The notes: generated by a model not told the origin, from the letters alone. A stretch of 64,000 bases of DNA from Pelagibacter sp052048135 (GCF_052048135.1 NZ_JBNAIM010000002.1:372001-436000); one strand, 5' to 3'; positions 43,174 through 52,814 are shown, numbered from the stretch's first letter. Made by a program: numbers and translations.

Positions 43174-44484
43174 ATGGTAGAAATATTTTTAACAATATTC
43201 TTTATTAGTGTTTTATTATTTTTTCTGGGCTCAGGTATATGGGTAGCTCTTAGCATGATTGGAGTATCTGCCATTGGTATGATGCTTTTCACATCAAGGC
43301 CAGTGGGCGATGCTATGGCAACAACAATATGGGGAACCTCATCTTCTTGGACTTTGACTGCTTTACCACTCTTTGTTTGGATGGGAGAAATTTTATTTAG
43401 AACAAAATTATCTGAAAATCTATTCAAAGGGCTCTCACCATGGATGCAAAAATTACCAGGAGGATTAATACATGTTAACGTTGTTGGATGTGCTTTATTT
43501 GCAGCAATATCAGGCTCATCTGCAGCAACAGTTGCAACAGTTGGAAAAATGTCGATCCCTGAATTAAGAAAAAGAAATTACCCGGAAAAAATTTTACTTG
43601 GTAGTTTAGCTGGTTCAGGAACTCTAGGTTTATTGATACCCCCATCGATTATTTTAATAATTTATGGAGTAGCAGTTCAAGAGTCTATAGCAAAATTATT
43701 TATTGCTGGAATTATACCAGGCATAATGATTGCTTTAATATTTATGTCATATGTAATCATTTGGTCTTTAATAAATAAAAAAGAAATGCCAAAAATCCTT
43801 GAGGAATATTCATTTTTGGAAAAAGTCAAAAGATCCAAACAACTTTTACCAGTTATATTATTAATTTTGGCTGTTATTGGATCAATTTATACAGGAATAG
43901 CAACTGCTACAGAAGCAGCTTCATTAGGAGTTGTTGGTGCATTAATTTTGTCTTATTTTCAAAAAAGTTTAACTTTGGAAACGTTTAAATCTTCTTTGTT
44001 GGGTGCAACAAAAACTTCTTGCATGATCGCATTTATATTAGCTGGTTCAACTTTTTTATCTTTAGCTATGGGTTTTACTGGTTTACCAAGAAATTTAGCA
44101 ATATGGATTCAGAATATGGATTTATCTCCATATGTATTGATTTTTGTATTAATGATTTTTTATATAATTTTAGGAATGTTTCTTGATGGTATATCTGCTG
44201 TAGTTTTAACAATGGCAATTATAGAACCTATGATAAGACAGGCAGGTTTTGATATGATTTGGTTTGGTATTTTTTTAGTTATTGTAGTTGAGATGGCACA
44301 GATAACACCTCCAGTTGGATTTAATTTATTCGTTCTTCAAGGTATGGCCAATAAAGATATGGGATATATCGCTAAAAGTGCTTTTCCATTATTTCTATTA
44401 ATGGTTTTAGCAGTAATACTTGTAGTAATATTTCCGGAGATAGCTTTATGGATGCCCGATCAAATGGTTAAAAATATAAATTAA
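43174..44484 (+). CDS. dctM: TRAP transporter large membrane subunit DctM
   Basis: 436 residues with about twelve hydrophobic segments, the Na+-coupled substrate translocator. Family motifs: FAAISGSSAATVATVGKMSIPELRKRNYP and GSGTLGLLIPPSIILIIYGV in the N-half, and YIILGMFLDGISAVVLTM then ITPPVGFNLFVLQG in the C-half. Adjacent to dctQ without a gap. It converges with the TPR protein at 44481 with a 4-base overlap. Confidence 0.96.
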   Translation: MVEIFLTIFFISVLLFFLGSGIWVALSMIGVSAIGMMLFTSRPVGDAMATTIWGTSSSWTLTALPLFVWMGEILFRTKLSENLFKGLSPWMQKLPGGLIHVNVVGCALFAAISGSSAATVATVGKMSIPELRKRNYPEKILLGSLAGSGTLGLLIPPSIILIIYGVAVQESIAKLFIAGIIPGIMIALIFMSYVIIWSLINKKEMPKILEEYSFLEKVKRSKQLLPVILLILAVIGSIYTGIATATEAASLGVVGALILSYFQKSLTLETFKSSLLGATKTSCMIAFILAGSTFLSLAMGFTGLPRNLAIWIQNMDLSPYVLIFVLMIFYIILGMFLDGISAVVLTMAIIEPMIRQAGFDMIWFGIFLVIVVEMAQITPPVGFNLFVLQGMANKDMGYIAKSAFPLFLLMVLAVILVVIFPEIALWMPDQMVKNIN

Positions 44485-44975
44485 TATTTAGAAACTTTTT
44501 CGCCAGCTATTATAGCTTTTAATTCTTCATACTCTTCACAGTTACAACTCTTTAACACTTCAAGTCTTTCGACTGCTAGATTGTGTCTATTTGTTGCAAC
44601 ATATAATTCACCAAGGTATTCATTTATTCCTTTATGATTTGGATCAATAGCTAAACCCTGCAAGTAATACTTTTCTCCATTTTCGAAATCACCTAATTTT
44701 CTGGTAGTAAATCCTAAGTAGTTTAAAGTATCAGCTTTATTAGGAAATTTTTTATTAGACTTAATTAATAATTTTTGAGCTTTCTCATATCTTTTTTTTG
44801 CTTTATCCAATTTATTTTTTTGCTCAAATTTTTTTGCAGCATTAATATGTGAAACTGCCATATCATATTGTGTTTTTGTTTTAGATGAGCCGCTATCACT
44901 TGAGCCTGCAGCAAAAGCATTAAATGTTAATAATATTGATAAGAAAATAGAAGCTAATAATTTTTCATTTATCAT
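44481..44975 (-). CDS. Exported TPR protein of unknown function
   Basis: 164 residues: signal peptide about 22 residues (ends AFA-AG), a Ser/Gly linker (GSSDSGSSK), then TPR-like pairs, e.g. DTLNYLGFTTRKLGDFENGEKYYLQGLAIDPNHKGINEYLGELYVAT. Two Cys form a CNC near the end (LKSCNCEEYEEL). Not related by obvious similarity to the TPR gene at 38187. It lies between the TRAP and 5-oxoprolinase genes, transcribed with pxpA (4-base ATGA overlap). Function not recognised. Confidence 0.75.
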   Translation of the reverse strand: MINEKLLASIFLSILLTFNAFAAGSSDSGSSKTKTQYDMAVSHINAAKKFEQKNKLDKAKKRYEKAQKLLIKSNKKFPNKADTLNYLGFTTRKLGDFENGEKYYLQGLAIDPNHKGINEYLGELYVATNRHNLAVERLEVLKSCNCEEYEELKAIIAGEKVSKY

Positions 44976-45745
44976 GTAAATTTTTTCATATTGTTTAAAG
45001 TTTTAAGCTCCAAGCCGTTTTCAACTAAATTTTCTTTTATTGATTTAGCAGTTGCTAACGAACTTAGATTATCTCCATGTATGCATACTGAGTCAATTTC
45101 ACAAGGTATTTGCTTTCCACTGTGACAATTAAGCGACTGAGTTTTCACCATTTTAAGAACATGTATTTTGGCTTGTTCTGGATCAGTAATTAAAGCATGA
45201 GGTTTTTTTCTTGAAACAAGATTTCCATCATCTTCATAATTTCTATCTGCAAATATTTCACAAGCAAATTTCATATCTAATTTTTTAGCTGCTTCTTGCA
45301 TTTTTGAGCCAGTTGGAACCAAATAAATTAAGTCTTTATTTATATCTTTTATTGTTTTTGCAAGCACTGTAGCTAATTCAATATCTTCACAAGCCATATT
45401 ATTTAAAGCACCATGGGGTTTAATATGAGTTACATTTTCTCCATGTTTTAATGCTATTTTCTGAAGTATTTCATATTGGTTAGTAATAAGTTTTTTAATT
45501 TCAGATGATGACAAGTTCATTCTTTCTCTTCCAAAGTTTTCTGGATCATTGAAAGAAGGATGAGCACCAATACTAACTCCATTTTTTTTCGAAATTTCAA
45601 TAACTTGATTCATTGTTTCTTCGTCACCAGCATGGTATCCACAGGCAACATTTGCTGAATTTACTATTTCTAATAAATCAGGATCATATTTATTAGAATG
45701 ATGTTTTGATTTCTCACCTAAATCACAATTTATATTAATTTCCAT
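44972..45745 (-). CDS. pxpA: 5-oxoprolinase subunit A (LamB/YcsF family)
   Basis: One subunit of the ATP-dependent enzyme hydrolysing pyroglutamate to glutamate. MEININCDLGEKS at the start, VNSANVACGYHAGDEETM, IGAHPSFNDPENFGR, VTHIKPHGALNNMA and ICVHGDNLSS-like (CIHGDN) segments identify the LamB_YcsF barrel. Start placed at ATG 45745 (family start); ATG 45769 in frame would leave only 3 bases to pxpB. Divergent from pxpB/pxpC, which is unusual because the three are normally in one operon. 258 residues. Confidence 0.94.
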   Translation of the reverse strand: MEININCDLGEKSKHHSNKYDPDLLEIVNSANVACGYHAGDEETMNQVIEISKKNGVSIGAHPSFNDPENFGRERMNLSSSEIKKLITNQYEILQKIALKHGENVTHIKPHGALNNMACEDIELATVLAKTIKDINKDLIYLVPTGSKMQEAAKKLDMKFACEIFADRNYEDDGNLVSRKKPHALITDPEQAKIHVLKMVKTQSLNCHSGKQIPCEIDSVCIHGDNLSSLATAKSIKENLVENGLELKTLNNMKKFT

Positions 45746-45772
45746 ACTCTTAATAGTTAAGTATAACATGGC

Positions 45773-46447
45773 ATGATAAAAAATATATCAAATCTTGGTG
45801 ACGCAGCACTTTATTGCGATTTTGGACAAGAAGTAAATAAAGACACTAATACTCGAGTAATAAAATACTTTAAAAGTATTCAAAAAAAAAAAATTCAGGG
45901 AGTAAATAATTTAACCCCATCTTATAACAAGTTGATAGTTTCTTTTGATTTACAAAAAACCAATTTTCAAAATTTAAAAAAAGAGATTGAAGATTTAGAT
46001 ATAGTTAATAATGAAACTTTAAGTAGTAAAAAAATTGAAATACCTGTCTGTTGCGATGACAATTTCTCATTAGATATAAAAAGATTAGAAGAGAAATTAA
46101 AGATGCAACGAGAAAAGATTTATGAAAATTTTTTTGATAAAGAATTTTTTTGTTATATGACAGGCTTTATCGCTGGCATGCCTTTTTTAGGAGACCTTGA
46201 TAAAAATTTAAGAGTAAAACGCCTTGAAACACCTAGAGTAAAAGTTCCAAGAGGATCAGTTGGTTTAACAGAACAATTTGCAAATATTTATACATTTGAA
46301 AGTCCAGGAGGATGGAATATTATTGGTAACACTCCGATTAGTATTTTCGACAATTCTAAGGAGACCAGTCCAAATTTAATTAATCCTGGTGATTTAATTG
46401 TTTTTAAAAAAATTACTAAAGATCAATATCTAAATTATGATGATTAA
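45773..46447 (+). CDS. pxpB: 5-oxoprolinase subunit B (KipI-like)
   Basis: Allophanate hydrolase subunit 1-like/cyclophilin-like domain, 224 residues. NLGDAALYCDFGQEV opens the N-domain. The C-domain has FFCYMTGFIAGMPFLGDLD, VKVPRGSVGLTEQFANIYTFESPGGWNIIG, and NPGDLIVFKKI, all typical of KipI/PxpB. In Bacillus KipI also inhibits a kinase, but with PxpA and PxpC adjacent the oxoprolinase role is favoured. Overlaps pxpC by 11 bases. Confidence 0.93.
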   Translation: MIKNISNLGDAALYCDFGQEVNKDTNTRVIKYFKSIQKKKIQGVNNLTPSYNKLIVSFDLQKTNFQNLKKEIEDLDIVNNETLSSKKIEIPVCCDDNFSLDIKRLEEKLKMQREKIYENFFDKEFFCYMTGFIAGMPFLGDLDKNLRVKRLETPRVKVPRGSVGLTEQFANIYTFESPGGWNIIGNTPISIFDNSKETSPNLINPGDLIVFKKITKDQYLNYDD

Positions 46448-47384
46448 GAATTATTTTAAAGTTTTAAGAGCAGGAATAAACACAACATTTCAAGACCTAG
46501 GTCGAGAAAATCTTTATCATATTGGAATCCCTTTTAGTGGTGCAATGGATAAAAGAAATTTTTTAATTGCTAATAAACTTGTTGGAAATAATTATAATTC
46601 GCCTGTTATCGAATTTGCTTATCAAGGTCCCCAATTAAAATATTTTGGAGATCAAATAAATATTTCTGTTACAGGTGATGTTAAATTTTTATTAAAAAAG
46701 AAAAAAGATACAATCGATGGTATCTGCTACAAAACATTTACTCTGGAAAATGAAGATGAAATAGATATTTTATCTACTAATAAGTCTGTTTACGGATACT
46801 TATCTATAAGTGGTGAAGTAGATGTAAAATATCAATGGTCTAGTTGTTCAACTAATACTAAAGCAAATATCGGAGCTAATGATGGTAAAAAATTGGAATT
46901 AAATCAAAAAATAAATATTTCTAAGATTAATGAAAATATAAATCACAAAAGTCTAAAATATATAAATACAAAAATAGAAAACATAAGAGTGCTGAAAGGG
47001 ACAAATTTTGATTATTTTTCTCAAAAGGGAAAAGATACTTTTTTTGAGAAAGAGTTCGCAGTTTCTAAATTATCTGATCGTATGGGTATGAGATTAGAGG
47101 GGCCTAAAATAGAAAATATTGTTGATACAAATATAAAGTCTGAGGGTTTAATCAAAGGAGTAATTCAAGTTCCGGCAGATGGTAATCCAATAATAATGCT
47201 TTCAGATCATGGCACAATTGGAGGATATCCAAAAATAGGTGTAGTTATAAGTGCTGACTATGACAAATTAGTCCAATTAACTCCTGGTTCAAAAGTAAAA
47301 TTTAAAGAAGTTAATTTATCTAGTGCAGAAACTTTTTTTAAATTGTATGACTTGGAGACACAGAGTCTAATTTCTCAAATATAA
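46437..47384 (+). CDS. pxpC: 5-oxoprolinase subunit C (KipA-like)
   Basis: Allophanate hydrolase subunit 2-like protein, 315 residues. VLRAGINTTFQDLGRENLYHIGIPFSGAMDKR is the classic KipA opening. RMGMRLEGPKI, GLIKGVIQVPADGNPIIMLSDHGTIGGYPKIG and LTPGSKVKF follow. Works with PxpB and PxpA. 5-Oxoproline arises from spontaneous glutamine/glutathione breakdown, and in seawater cells it may also be a nutrient. The stop overlaps the DMT exporter ATG by one base. Confidence 0.94.
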   Translation: MMIKNYFKVLRAGINTTFQDLGRENLYHIGIPFSGAMDKRNFLIANKLVGNNYNSPVIEFAYQGPQLKYFGDQINISVTGDVKFLLKKKKDTIDGICYKTFTLENEDEIDILSTNKSVYGYLSISGEVDVKYQWSSCSTNTKANIGANDGKKLELNQKINISKINENINHKSLKYINTKIENIRVLKGTNFDYFSQKGKDTFFEKEFAVSKLSDRMGMRLEGPKIENIVDTNIKSEGLIKGVIQVPADGNPIIMLSDHGTIGGYPKIGVVISADYDKLVQLTPGSKVKFKEVNLSSAETFFKLYDLETQSLISQI

Positions 47385-48256
47385 TGAATTTATTAAAAAA
47401 TATTCCTGGTCCATTTCTAGTTTTTTTGGGTGCTGTTAGCTTAAGTTTTGGAGGTCTTATAGTTAAGTCTTTTGAAGGGTCTACATTGTGGCAAATATTG
47501 TTTTGGAGGTCAGTTTTTTTTATACTTGTTATAAGTATTTTTCTTTTTATTAGTTATAAAAAAACTGTTTTCAGTGCACTTTATAAGTCTGGATTACCAG
47601 GCTTAGTTGGTGGAATAATTTTATCTGTGGGATTTGCCAGTTATGTTTTTGCAATGTATGAGACAACTGTGGCAAATGCTAATTTTATAATTCAAACACA
47701 AACCTTATTTTTAGCAATTTTTGGTTATTTCTTTTTGAAAGAAACAATTTCTAAACTCACCCTTTTTTGTATCTTCCTAGCAATTTCGGGAATACTTTTA
47801 ATGTTAGGGACTTCAATTTCTCCAGGACAAATGACTGGTAATCTTGTTGCATTCATCATGCCAATTTCTTTTGCAGTATTAATATTAATAGTAAGAAAGT
47901 TCCCTGAAGTTGATATGATACCATTACAACTAGTTGCTGGTATTTTTGCCATGATTATAGGTTTATTGTTGTCACCGACAATCATAGTTTCATCTAAAGA
48001 TATTTTTTTAGGTTTCTTAGCAGGTTTTTTTCAAGTTGGGTTTGGTTTTATTTTTATTACGATTGGAGCAAGATCAACACCAGCTGCTTTTGTAGGAATA
48101 ATAATGTTAACCGAAGCAGTCTTGGGTCCTTTTTGGGCATGGATGTTTGCAAATGAAAATCCTCCATTAACAGTTTTAATCGGTGGCTCAATTGTAATTA
48201 CAGCGGTTGTTATTCAATTTTTAAATAAATTTATTAAGGAAAAACAGTCACTTTAA
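47384..48256 (+). CDS. DMT-superfamily transporter (EamA)
   Basis: 290 residues and ten hydrophobic helices arranged as two EamA repeats: GAVSLSFGGLIVKSF ... FWRSVFFILVI in repeat 1, and GFLAGFFQVGFGFIFITIGARSTPAAFVGIIMLTEAVLGPFWAW in repeat 2, the last carrying the typical E-x-V-x-x-P motif. Direction and substrate unknown, probably an amino acid or metabolite exporter. Being last in the pxpBC unit, it may move a related compound. The glycine riboswitch region begins about 40 bases downstream. Confidence 0.88.
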   Translation: MNLLKNIPGPFLVFLGAVSLSFGGLIVKSFEGSTLWQILFWRSVFFILVISIFLFISYKKTVFSALYKSGLPGLVGGIILSVGFASYVFAMYETTVANANFIIQTQTLFLAIFGYFFLKETISKLTLFCIFLAISGILLMLGTSISPGQMTGNLVAFIMPISFAVLILIVRKFPEVDMIPLQLVAGIFAMIIGLLLSPTIIVSSKDIFLGFLAGFFQVGFGFIFITIGARSTPAAFVGIIMLTEAVLGPFWAWMFANENPPLTVLIGGSIVITAVVIQFLNKFIKEKQSL

Positions 48257-48295
48257 TTATTTAAGTTTATCTATTTTTGTGGTACTAATTATAAA

Positions 48296-48442
48296 TACGG
48301 GAGAGACTACATAAATTTGTAGCGCCGAAGGAGCAACTACCCAGGAATCTCTCAGGCAAAAAGGACCGTAACATATTAACTCTGGAAAGAGATTAAATTC
48401 TCGCCGAAGGAGTAATACTCTCAGGCAAATATACAGATGGGT
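48296..48442 (+). promoter_or_regulatory. Tandem glycine riboswitch upstream of gcvT
   Basis: Two gcvT-type aptamers in series. Aptamer 1: ACGGGAGAGACTAC, GCGCCGAAGGAGCAA and CTCTCAGGCAAAAAGGACCG (48297-48369). Aptamer 2: CTCTGGAAAGAGA, CTCGCCGAAGGAGTAA and ACTCTCAGGCAAA plus ATACAGAT (about 48379-48436). The repeated GCCGAAGGAG and CTCTCAGGCAAA cores are diagnostic. Glycine binding is expected to raise glycine-cleavage expression. No clear terminator hairpin lies between it and the gcvT ATG at 48455, so control may be translational: the expected RBS region (gtaagtgag) is at 48441-48449. Confidence 0.97.
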
Positions 48443-48454
48443 AAGTGAGTTAAT

Positions 48455-49558
48455 ATGGAAACAAAAAAAACATCTTTGTATCAACTGCATCAAGATAATA
48501 ATGCAAAATTTGTTGAGTTTGCAGGCTATCAAATGCCAATTCAATATTCTGATGGGATAGTTGAAGAACATAAATTTACTAGAAACCATTCTGGTATTTT
48601 TGATGTTTCACATATGGGCCAATTATTTATTCATGGAAGTGAAGATTTAGTAAATGATTTAGAAAAAATTTTTCCGTTAGATCTGAAGAAATTAAAATTA
48701 AATCACTCAAAGTATAGTTTTTTGATGAATAATGATGCTGGAATATATGATGATTTGATAATTACTAAAATAGAAAATGGTTTTTTAATTATACTTAATG
48801 CTGCTTGTAAAGAAAGTGATTTTGAAATCTTGAGTAAGTTATTAAATAATAAATATGAAATGGTTTTAGATGAAAAAAGATCTTTGATTGCTATTCAAGG
48901 ACCTAAATCGGTAGAAATTTTAAATGATGTTATCAAAGGTGTTGAGGATCTTAATTTTATGACAGGTAATTGGTTTTTATTTAATGACAAAAAAGTTTAT
49001 ATTACTCGTTCTGGATATACTGGTGAAGATGGATTTGAAATCTCTGTAGAAAATGAATTAGCAGATAAATTTACAAGAAAATTAATAGAAAAAGGAGCTA
49101 AACTAATTGGCCTTGGTGCTAGAGATACTCTAAGATTAGAGGCAGGATTATGTTTGTATGGCCATGAGTTAAGTAAAGATAAGACACCAGTCGAGGCAAA
49201 TCTAAAATGGGCAATTTCAAAAGAGAGAATTTTAAAAGGAGATTTTATTGGATCAGATATTATTATTAAACAACTTAATACTGGTGTTCAAAAAGTTAGA
49301 GTTGGAATTAGACCTGAGGGAAGAATAATAGCTAGAGAAAAAACTAAAATATTTAATCAAGAAGACTTACATATTGGTGAGATCACTAGTGGAACGTTTG
49401 GACCAAGTGTAAATGGACCGGTAGCTATGGGTTATGTAGAGAATGAATTTTCAAAGAAAGATACAAAAGTATTTTTAGAAGTAAGAGGAAAAAAACATCC
49501 AGCTAATATATGTGGATTACCATTTTATAAAAAAAACTATGTGAAAGGAGTAAACTAA
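48455..49558 (+). CDS. gcvT: Aminomethyltransferase (glycine cleavage T protein)
   Basis: Releases ammonia and makes 5,10-methylene-THF from the aminomethyl-lipoyl arm of GcvH. 367 residues. FAGYQMPIQYSDGIVEEH, HSGIFDVSHMGQLFI, YTGEDGFEISV with the catalytic Asp region, GARDTLRLEAGLCLYGHEL and GPVAMGYVENEF are classic GcvT landmarks. Under the riboswitch upstream, with gcvH and gcvP following. Overlaps the gcvH start by one base (TAATG). Confidence 0.97.
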   Translation: METKKTSLYQLHQDNNAKFVEFAGYQMPIQYSDGIVEEHKFTRNHSGIFDVSHMGQLFIHGSEDLVNDLEKIFPLDLKKLKLNHSKYSFLMNNDAGIYDDLIITKIENGFLIILNAACKESDFEILSKLLNNKYEMVLDEKRSLIAIQGPKSVEILNDVIKGVEDLNFMTGNWFLFNDKKVYITRSGYTGEDGFEISVENELADKFTRKLIEKGAKLIGLGARDTLRLEAGLCLYGHELSKDKTPVEANLKWAISKERILKGDFIGSDIIIKQLNTGVQKVRVGIRPEGRIIAREKTKIFNQEDLHIGEITSGTFGPSVNGPVAMGYVENEFSKKDTKVFLEVRGKKHPANICGLPFYKKNYVKGVN

Positions 49559-49935
49559 TGAGTGAAGTTAAATATTCAAAAGAGCATGAGTGGATTAAAT
49601 TAGAAGGGGATACAGCTACTATTGGCATTACAAAACATGCAACAGAAATGTTAGGAGATATAGTTTTTACAGAGCTTCCAGAAAAAGGTTCTAATGTAGA
49701 TAAAGATGGAACAGCAGGAGTCGTTGAGTCAACAAAAGCTGCGAGTGATGTGTACACACCTGTAAGTGGAGAGGTAGTTGATACCAATCAAGCTATTGTA
49801 GATGATCCATCAAAAATCAATGAAGATCCTGAAAATACTGCTTGGTTCTTTAAATTAAAAATTAAAGATAAATCGGAAATGGACTCTTTAATGAACAAAG
49901 ATGAATATGATAAATTTGCAAAGGAGAGCTCATAA
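49558..49935 (+). CDS. gcvH: Glycine cleavage H protein (lipoyl carrier)
   Basis: 125 residues. The lipoylation Lys is Lys60 in VVESTKAASDVYTPVSGEV. The HEWIKLEGDTATIGIT start and EDPENTAWFFKLKI end are standard. Shuttles the aminomethyl group between P, T and L proteins. The L protein (dihydrolipoamide dehydrogenase) is not in this window. Two bases separate it from gcvP. Confidence 0.97.
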   Translation: MSEVKYSKEHEWIKLEGDTATIGITKHATEMLGDIVFTELPEKGSNVDKDGTAGVVESTKAASDVYTPVSGEVVDTNQAIVDDPSKINEDPENTAWFFKLKIKDKSEMDSLMNKDEYDKFAKESS

Positions 49936-49937
49936 TA

Positions 49938-52808
49938 ATGTTACACAATTCACAAAAAGATTTTTTAAAAAGACATATTGGTCCTTCCGAAGAGGATCAA
50001 TCAAAGATGTTAAAAAGATTAAATTATAAATCACTGGATGACTTGATAGATAATACTGTTCCAGAAAAAATACAGTTTAAAGGTGAATTAAACATTGGTG
50101 AGTCAAATTCAGAATATGAAGCATTAAGAAAATTAAAAGCAATTTCAAAACAAAATCAAGTTTACTCAAATTTTATTGGTATGGGTTATTATGGAACGTA
50201 TACACCATATGTAATTTTAAGAAATATTTTAGAAAATCCTGGTTGGTATACTTCCTACACACCTTATCAGCCAGAGGTAGCACAAGGAAGATTGGAAATG
50301 TTATTAAACTTTCAACAAATGATTGTTGACTTCACGGGAATGGATATTGCAAATGCATCTTTACTAGACGAAGGTACAGCAGCTGCAGAGGCTATGGGCT
50401 TGAGTCACAGACTTAATAAAAGTGATAGTAATTTAGTCTTTGTCTCAGAAAATTGTCATCCACAAACGATTGACGTAATACAAACTAGGGCTGAGCCTAT
50501 GGGTCTAAAAGTTCTTGTTGGGAATGAGGACAAAGTTTTGGAGCAGTTAAAAGAAGATATTGTTTGTGGAATTTTACAGTATCCTGGAACTTTAGGTGAT
50601 ATTAAAAATCCTAGTGAGGCAATAAGCAAAATTCATAAAAAAAATGGTAAAGCAATTTTAGCATGTGATCTACTGGCACTCGCAAAGCTAAAAACACCAA
50701 GGGAGCTTGGAGCCGATATTGCAGTGGGTAGTTCTCAAAGATTTGGTATTCCAATGGGTTATGGAGGACCTCATGCAGCTTTTTTTGCAACAAAAGATGA
50801 GTATAAAAGGTCAATGCCAGGAAGGATTGTTGGTGTGTCAGTTGATAGACATGGAAATAAAGCTTACAGATTATCTTTACAAACTAGAGAACAACATATT
50901 AGAAGAGATAAGGCGACAAGCAATATTTGTACTGCTCAAGCTTTATTGGCAATAGTTTCAGCAGCGTATGCAATTTATCACGGACCTGATGGAATTAAAA
51001 GTATCTCTGAAAGAGTTTCTCAATTAGCCAAAAACTTTGCTGATAAAATTAAACAATCTGGATACGAATTATATTCAGATTATTTTTTTGATACTGTAAC
51101 AATTGTTACTAAAGAAAAAACTGATCAAATTTTTAAAAATGCTTTGGCTCAAAAAGTTAATATAAGAAAAGTAAACTCAGAAATGCTTGCTGTTTCTTTT
51201 GATGAAAAGAAAAATGTTTATAGAGTAAATCAACTATTAAAAATTTTTAATGCAGCTGAATCAATTAAGAAAGAAGATCCGACAGTAAGTTTACCTAATC
51301 TACCAAAAAACTTATTAAGAACTTCAAAATATTTAGAGCACCCTGTTTTTAATTCTTATCATTCAGAAACAGAAATGCTTAGATATCTTAAAAAGTTAGA
51401 GGACAAGGATATAGCTCTTAATAGAACTATGATTGCGCTAGGTTCATGTACTATGAAATTAAATGCTACTGCAGAAATGATACCTATTTCGTGGAGAGAA
51501 CTGGCAGAGCCTCATCCGTTTGTGCCTATTGAACAGATGGAAGGATATAGAACAATGTTCACAGATCTTAAAAATTGGCTAAGATCAATTACTGGTTTTT
51601 CAGGAGTTTCACTCCAGCCTAATGCAGGTGCTCAAGGTGAATATGCAGGGTTAATGGTAATTAGAAAATATCATTTAGATAGAGGTGATAAAAATAGAAA
51701 TATATGTTTAATACCAAGCTCAGCACATGGAACTAATCCAGCAAGTGCCCAGATGGTTGGAATGAAAGTTGTTGTGGTTAATTGTGATAAAGAGGGGAAT
51801 GTTGATTTTGAAGATTTAAAGAAAAAAGCAGAAACTCATTCTGAAAATCTTGGAGCATTAATGGTAACTTATCCATCTACTCATGGAGTTTTTGAGGAAA
51901 AAATATCAGATATCTGTGATTTAATTCATAAGCATGGAGGTCAAGTTTATATGGATGGGGCAAATTTAAATGCTCTAGTTGGGATTGCTAAACCAGGAAA
52001 TTTTGGACCAGACGTTTGTCACATAAACTTGCACAAAACATTTTGTATTCCACATGGTGGAGGAGGACCTGGAATGGGACCTATTGCTTGTAAAAGACAT
52101 TTGCAAATATATCTGCCTAACCACCCAGTTGTTAAAGATTGTGGTCCTGCAACAGGAATCGGTCCTGTTTCAGCAGCTCCTTGGGGCAGCTCAAGTATTT
52201 TATCAATTTCTTGGATGTATATTAAAATGATGGGGTCCGAGGGACTTAAACTTGCTACTCAAGTTGCAATCTTAAATGCAAATTATATTGCTAATAGACT
52301 TAAAGATCATTTTCCAATTTTATATAAAGGATCCAAAGGCAATGTTGCACATGAATGTATAATTGATATTAGAACAATAAAATCTGAAACAGGTGTAACC
52401 GAGGAAGATATTGCTAAGAGATTAATTGATTTTGGCTTTCATGCACCGACAATGTCATGGCCAGTAGCTGGCACGATGATGATTGAACCTACTGAAAGTG
52501 AAAGTTTATCTGAACTGGATAGATTCTGTGACACATTAATTAAGATAAAACAAGAAATTGATCTAATAAAAACTGGCAAGTTCGATAAAGTTGACAATCC
52601 AATAAAGAATGCACCTCATACTGATACTGAATTAGCATCTGATGAATGGACACATAAATACACTAGAGAAGAGGCAGCTTATCCAGCAAAATTTTTAAAA
52701 GCAAATAAATTTTGGCCTCCAGTAGCAAGAGTAGATAATGTATATGGTGATAAAAATATCTTTTGCACATGTCCAAGCATGGATGAATTTAAAGAAGATG
52801 CAGCATAA
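49938..52808 (+). CDS. gcvP: Glycine dehydrogenase (decarboxylating), P protein, single-chain
   Basis: PLP enzyme that decarboxylates glycine. Fused form of 956 residues, both halves intact. The PLP Lys is Lys700 in HINLHKTFCIPHGGGGPGMGP. FIGMGYYGTYTPYVILRNILENPGWYTSYTPYQPEVAQGR region and GSCTMKLNATAEM are well conserved. Together with GcvT, GcvH and external L it converts glycine to CO2, ammonia, NADH and C1-THF. Regulated with the operon by the glycine riboswitch. It ends 6 bases before the lipid cluster. Confidence 0.98.
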   Translation: MLHNSQKDFLKRHIGPSEEDQSKMLKRLNYKSLDDLIDNTVPEKIQFKGELNIGESNSEYEALRKLKAISKQNQVYSNFIGMGYYGTYTPYVILRNILENPGWYTSYTPYQPEVAQGRLEMLLNFQQMIVDFTGMDIANASLLDEGTAAAEAMGLSHRLNKSDSNLVFVSENCHPQTIDVIQTRAEPMGLKVLVGNEDKVLEQLKEDIVCGILQYPGTLGDIKNPSEAISKIHKKNGKAILACDLLALAKLKTPRELGADIAVGSSQRFGIPMGYGGPHAAFFATKDEYKRSMPGRIVGVSVDRHGNKAYRLSLQTREQHIRRDKATSNICTAQALLAIVSAAYAIYHGPDGIKSISERVSQLAKNFADKIKQSGYELYSDYFFDTVTIVTKEKTDQIFKNALAQKVNIRKVNSEMLAVSFDEKKNVYRVNQLLKIFNAAESIKKEDPTVSLPNLPKNLLRTSKYLEHPVFNSYHSETEMLRYLKKLEDKDIALNRTMIALGSCTMKLNATAEMIPISWRELAEPHPFVPIEQMEGYRTMFTDLKNWLRSITGFSGVSLQPNAGAQGEYAGLMVIRKYHLDRGDKNRNICLIPSSAHGTNPASAQMVGMKVVVVNCDKEGNVDFEDLKKKAETHSENLGALMVTYPSTHGVFEEKISDICDLIHKHGGQVYMDGANLNALVGIAKPGNFGPDVCHINLHKTFCIPHGGGGPGMGPIACKRHLQIYLPNHPVVKDCGPATGIGPVSAAPWGSSSILSISWMYIKMMGSEGLKLATQVAILNANYIANRLKDHFPILYKGSKGNVAHECIIDIRTIKSETGVTEEDIAKRLIDFGFHAPTMSWPVAGTMMIEPTESESLSELDRFCDTLIKIKQEIDLIKTGKFDKVDNPIKNAPHTDTELASDEWTHKYTREEAAYPAKFLKANKFWPPVARVDNVYGDKNIFCTCPSMDEFKEDAA

Positions 52809-52814
52809 AGCTTA

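Noticed and set aside
48257..48589. Minus-strand open frame of 110 codons over the riboswitch
   Set aside because: It runs antisense through both glycine aptamers and into gcvT; the repeated aptamer cores explain the sequence and no protein family fits.
50611..50955. Open frames on both strands inside gcvP
   Set aside because: Both lie fully within an intact, highly conserved glycine dehydrogenase.
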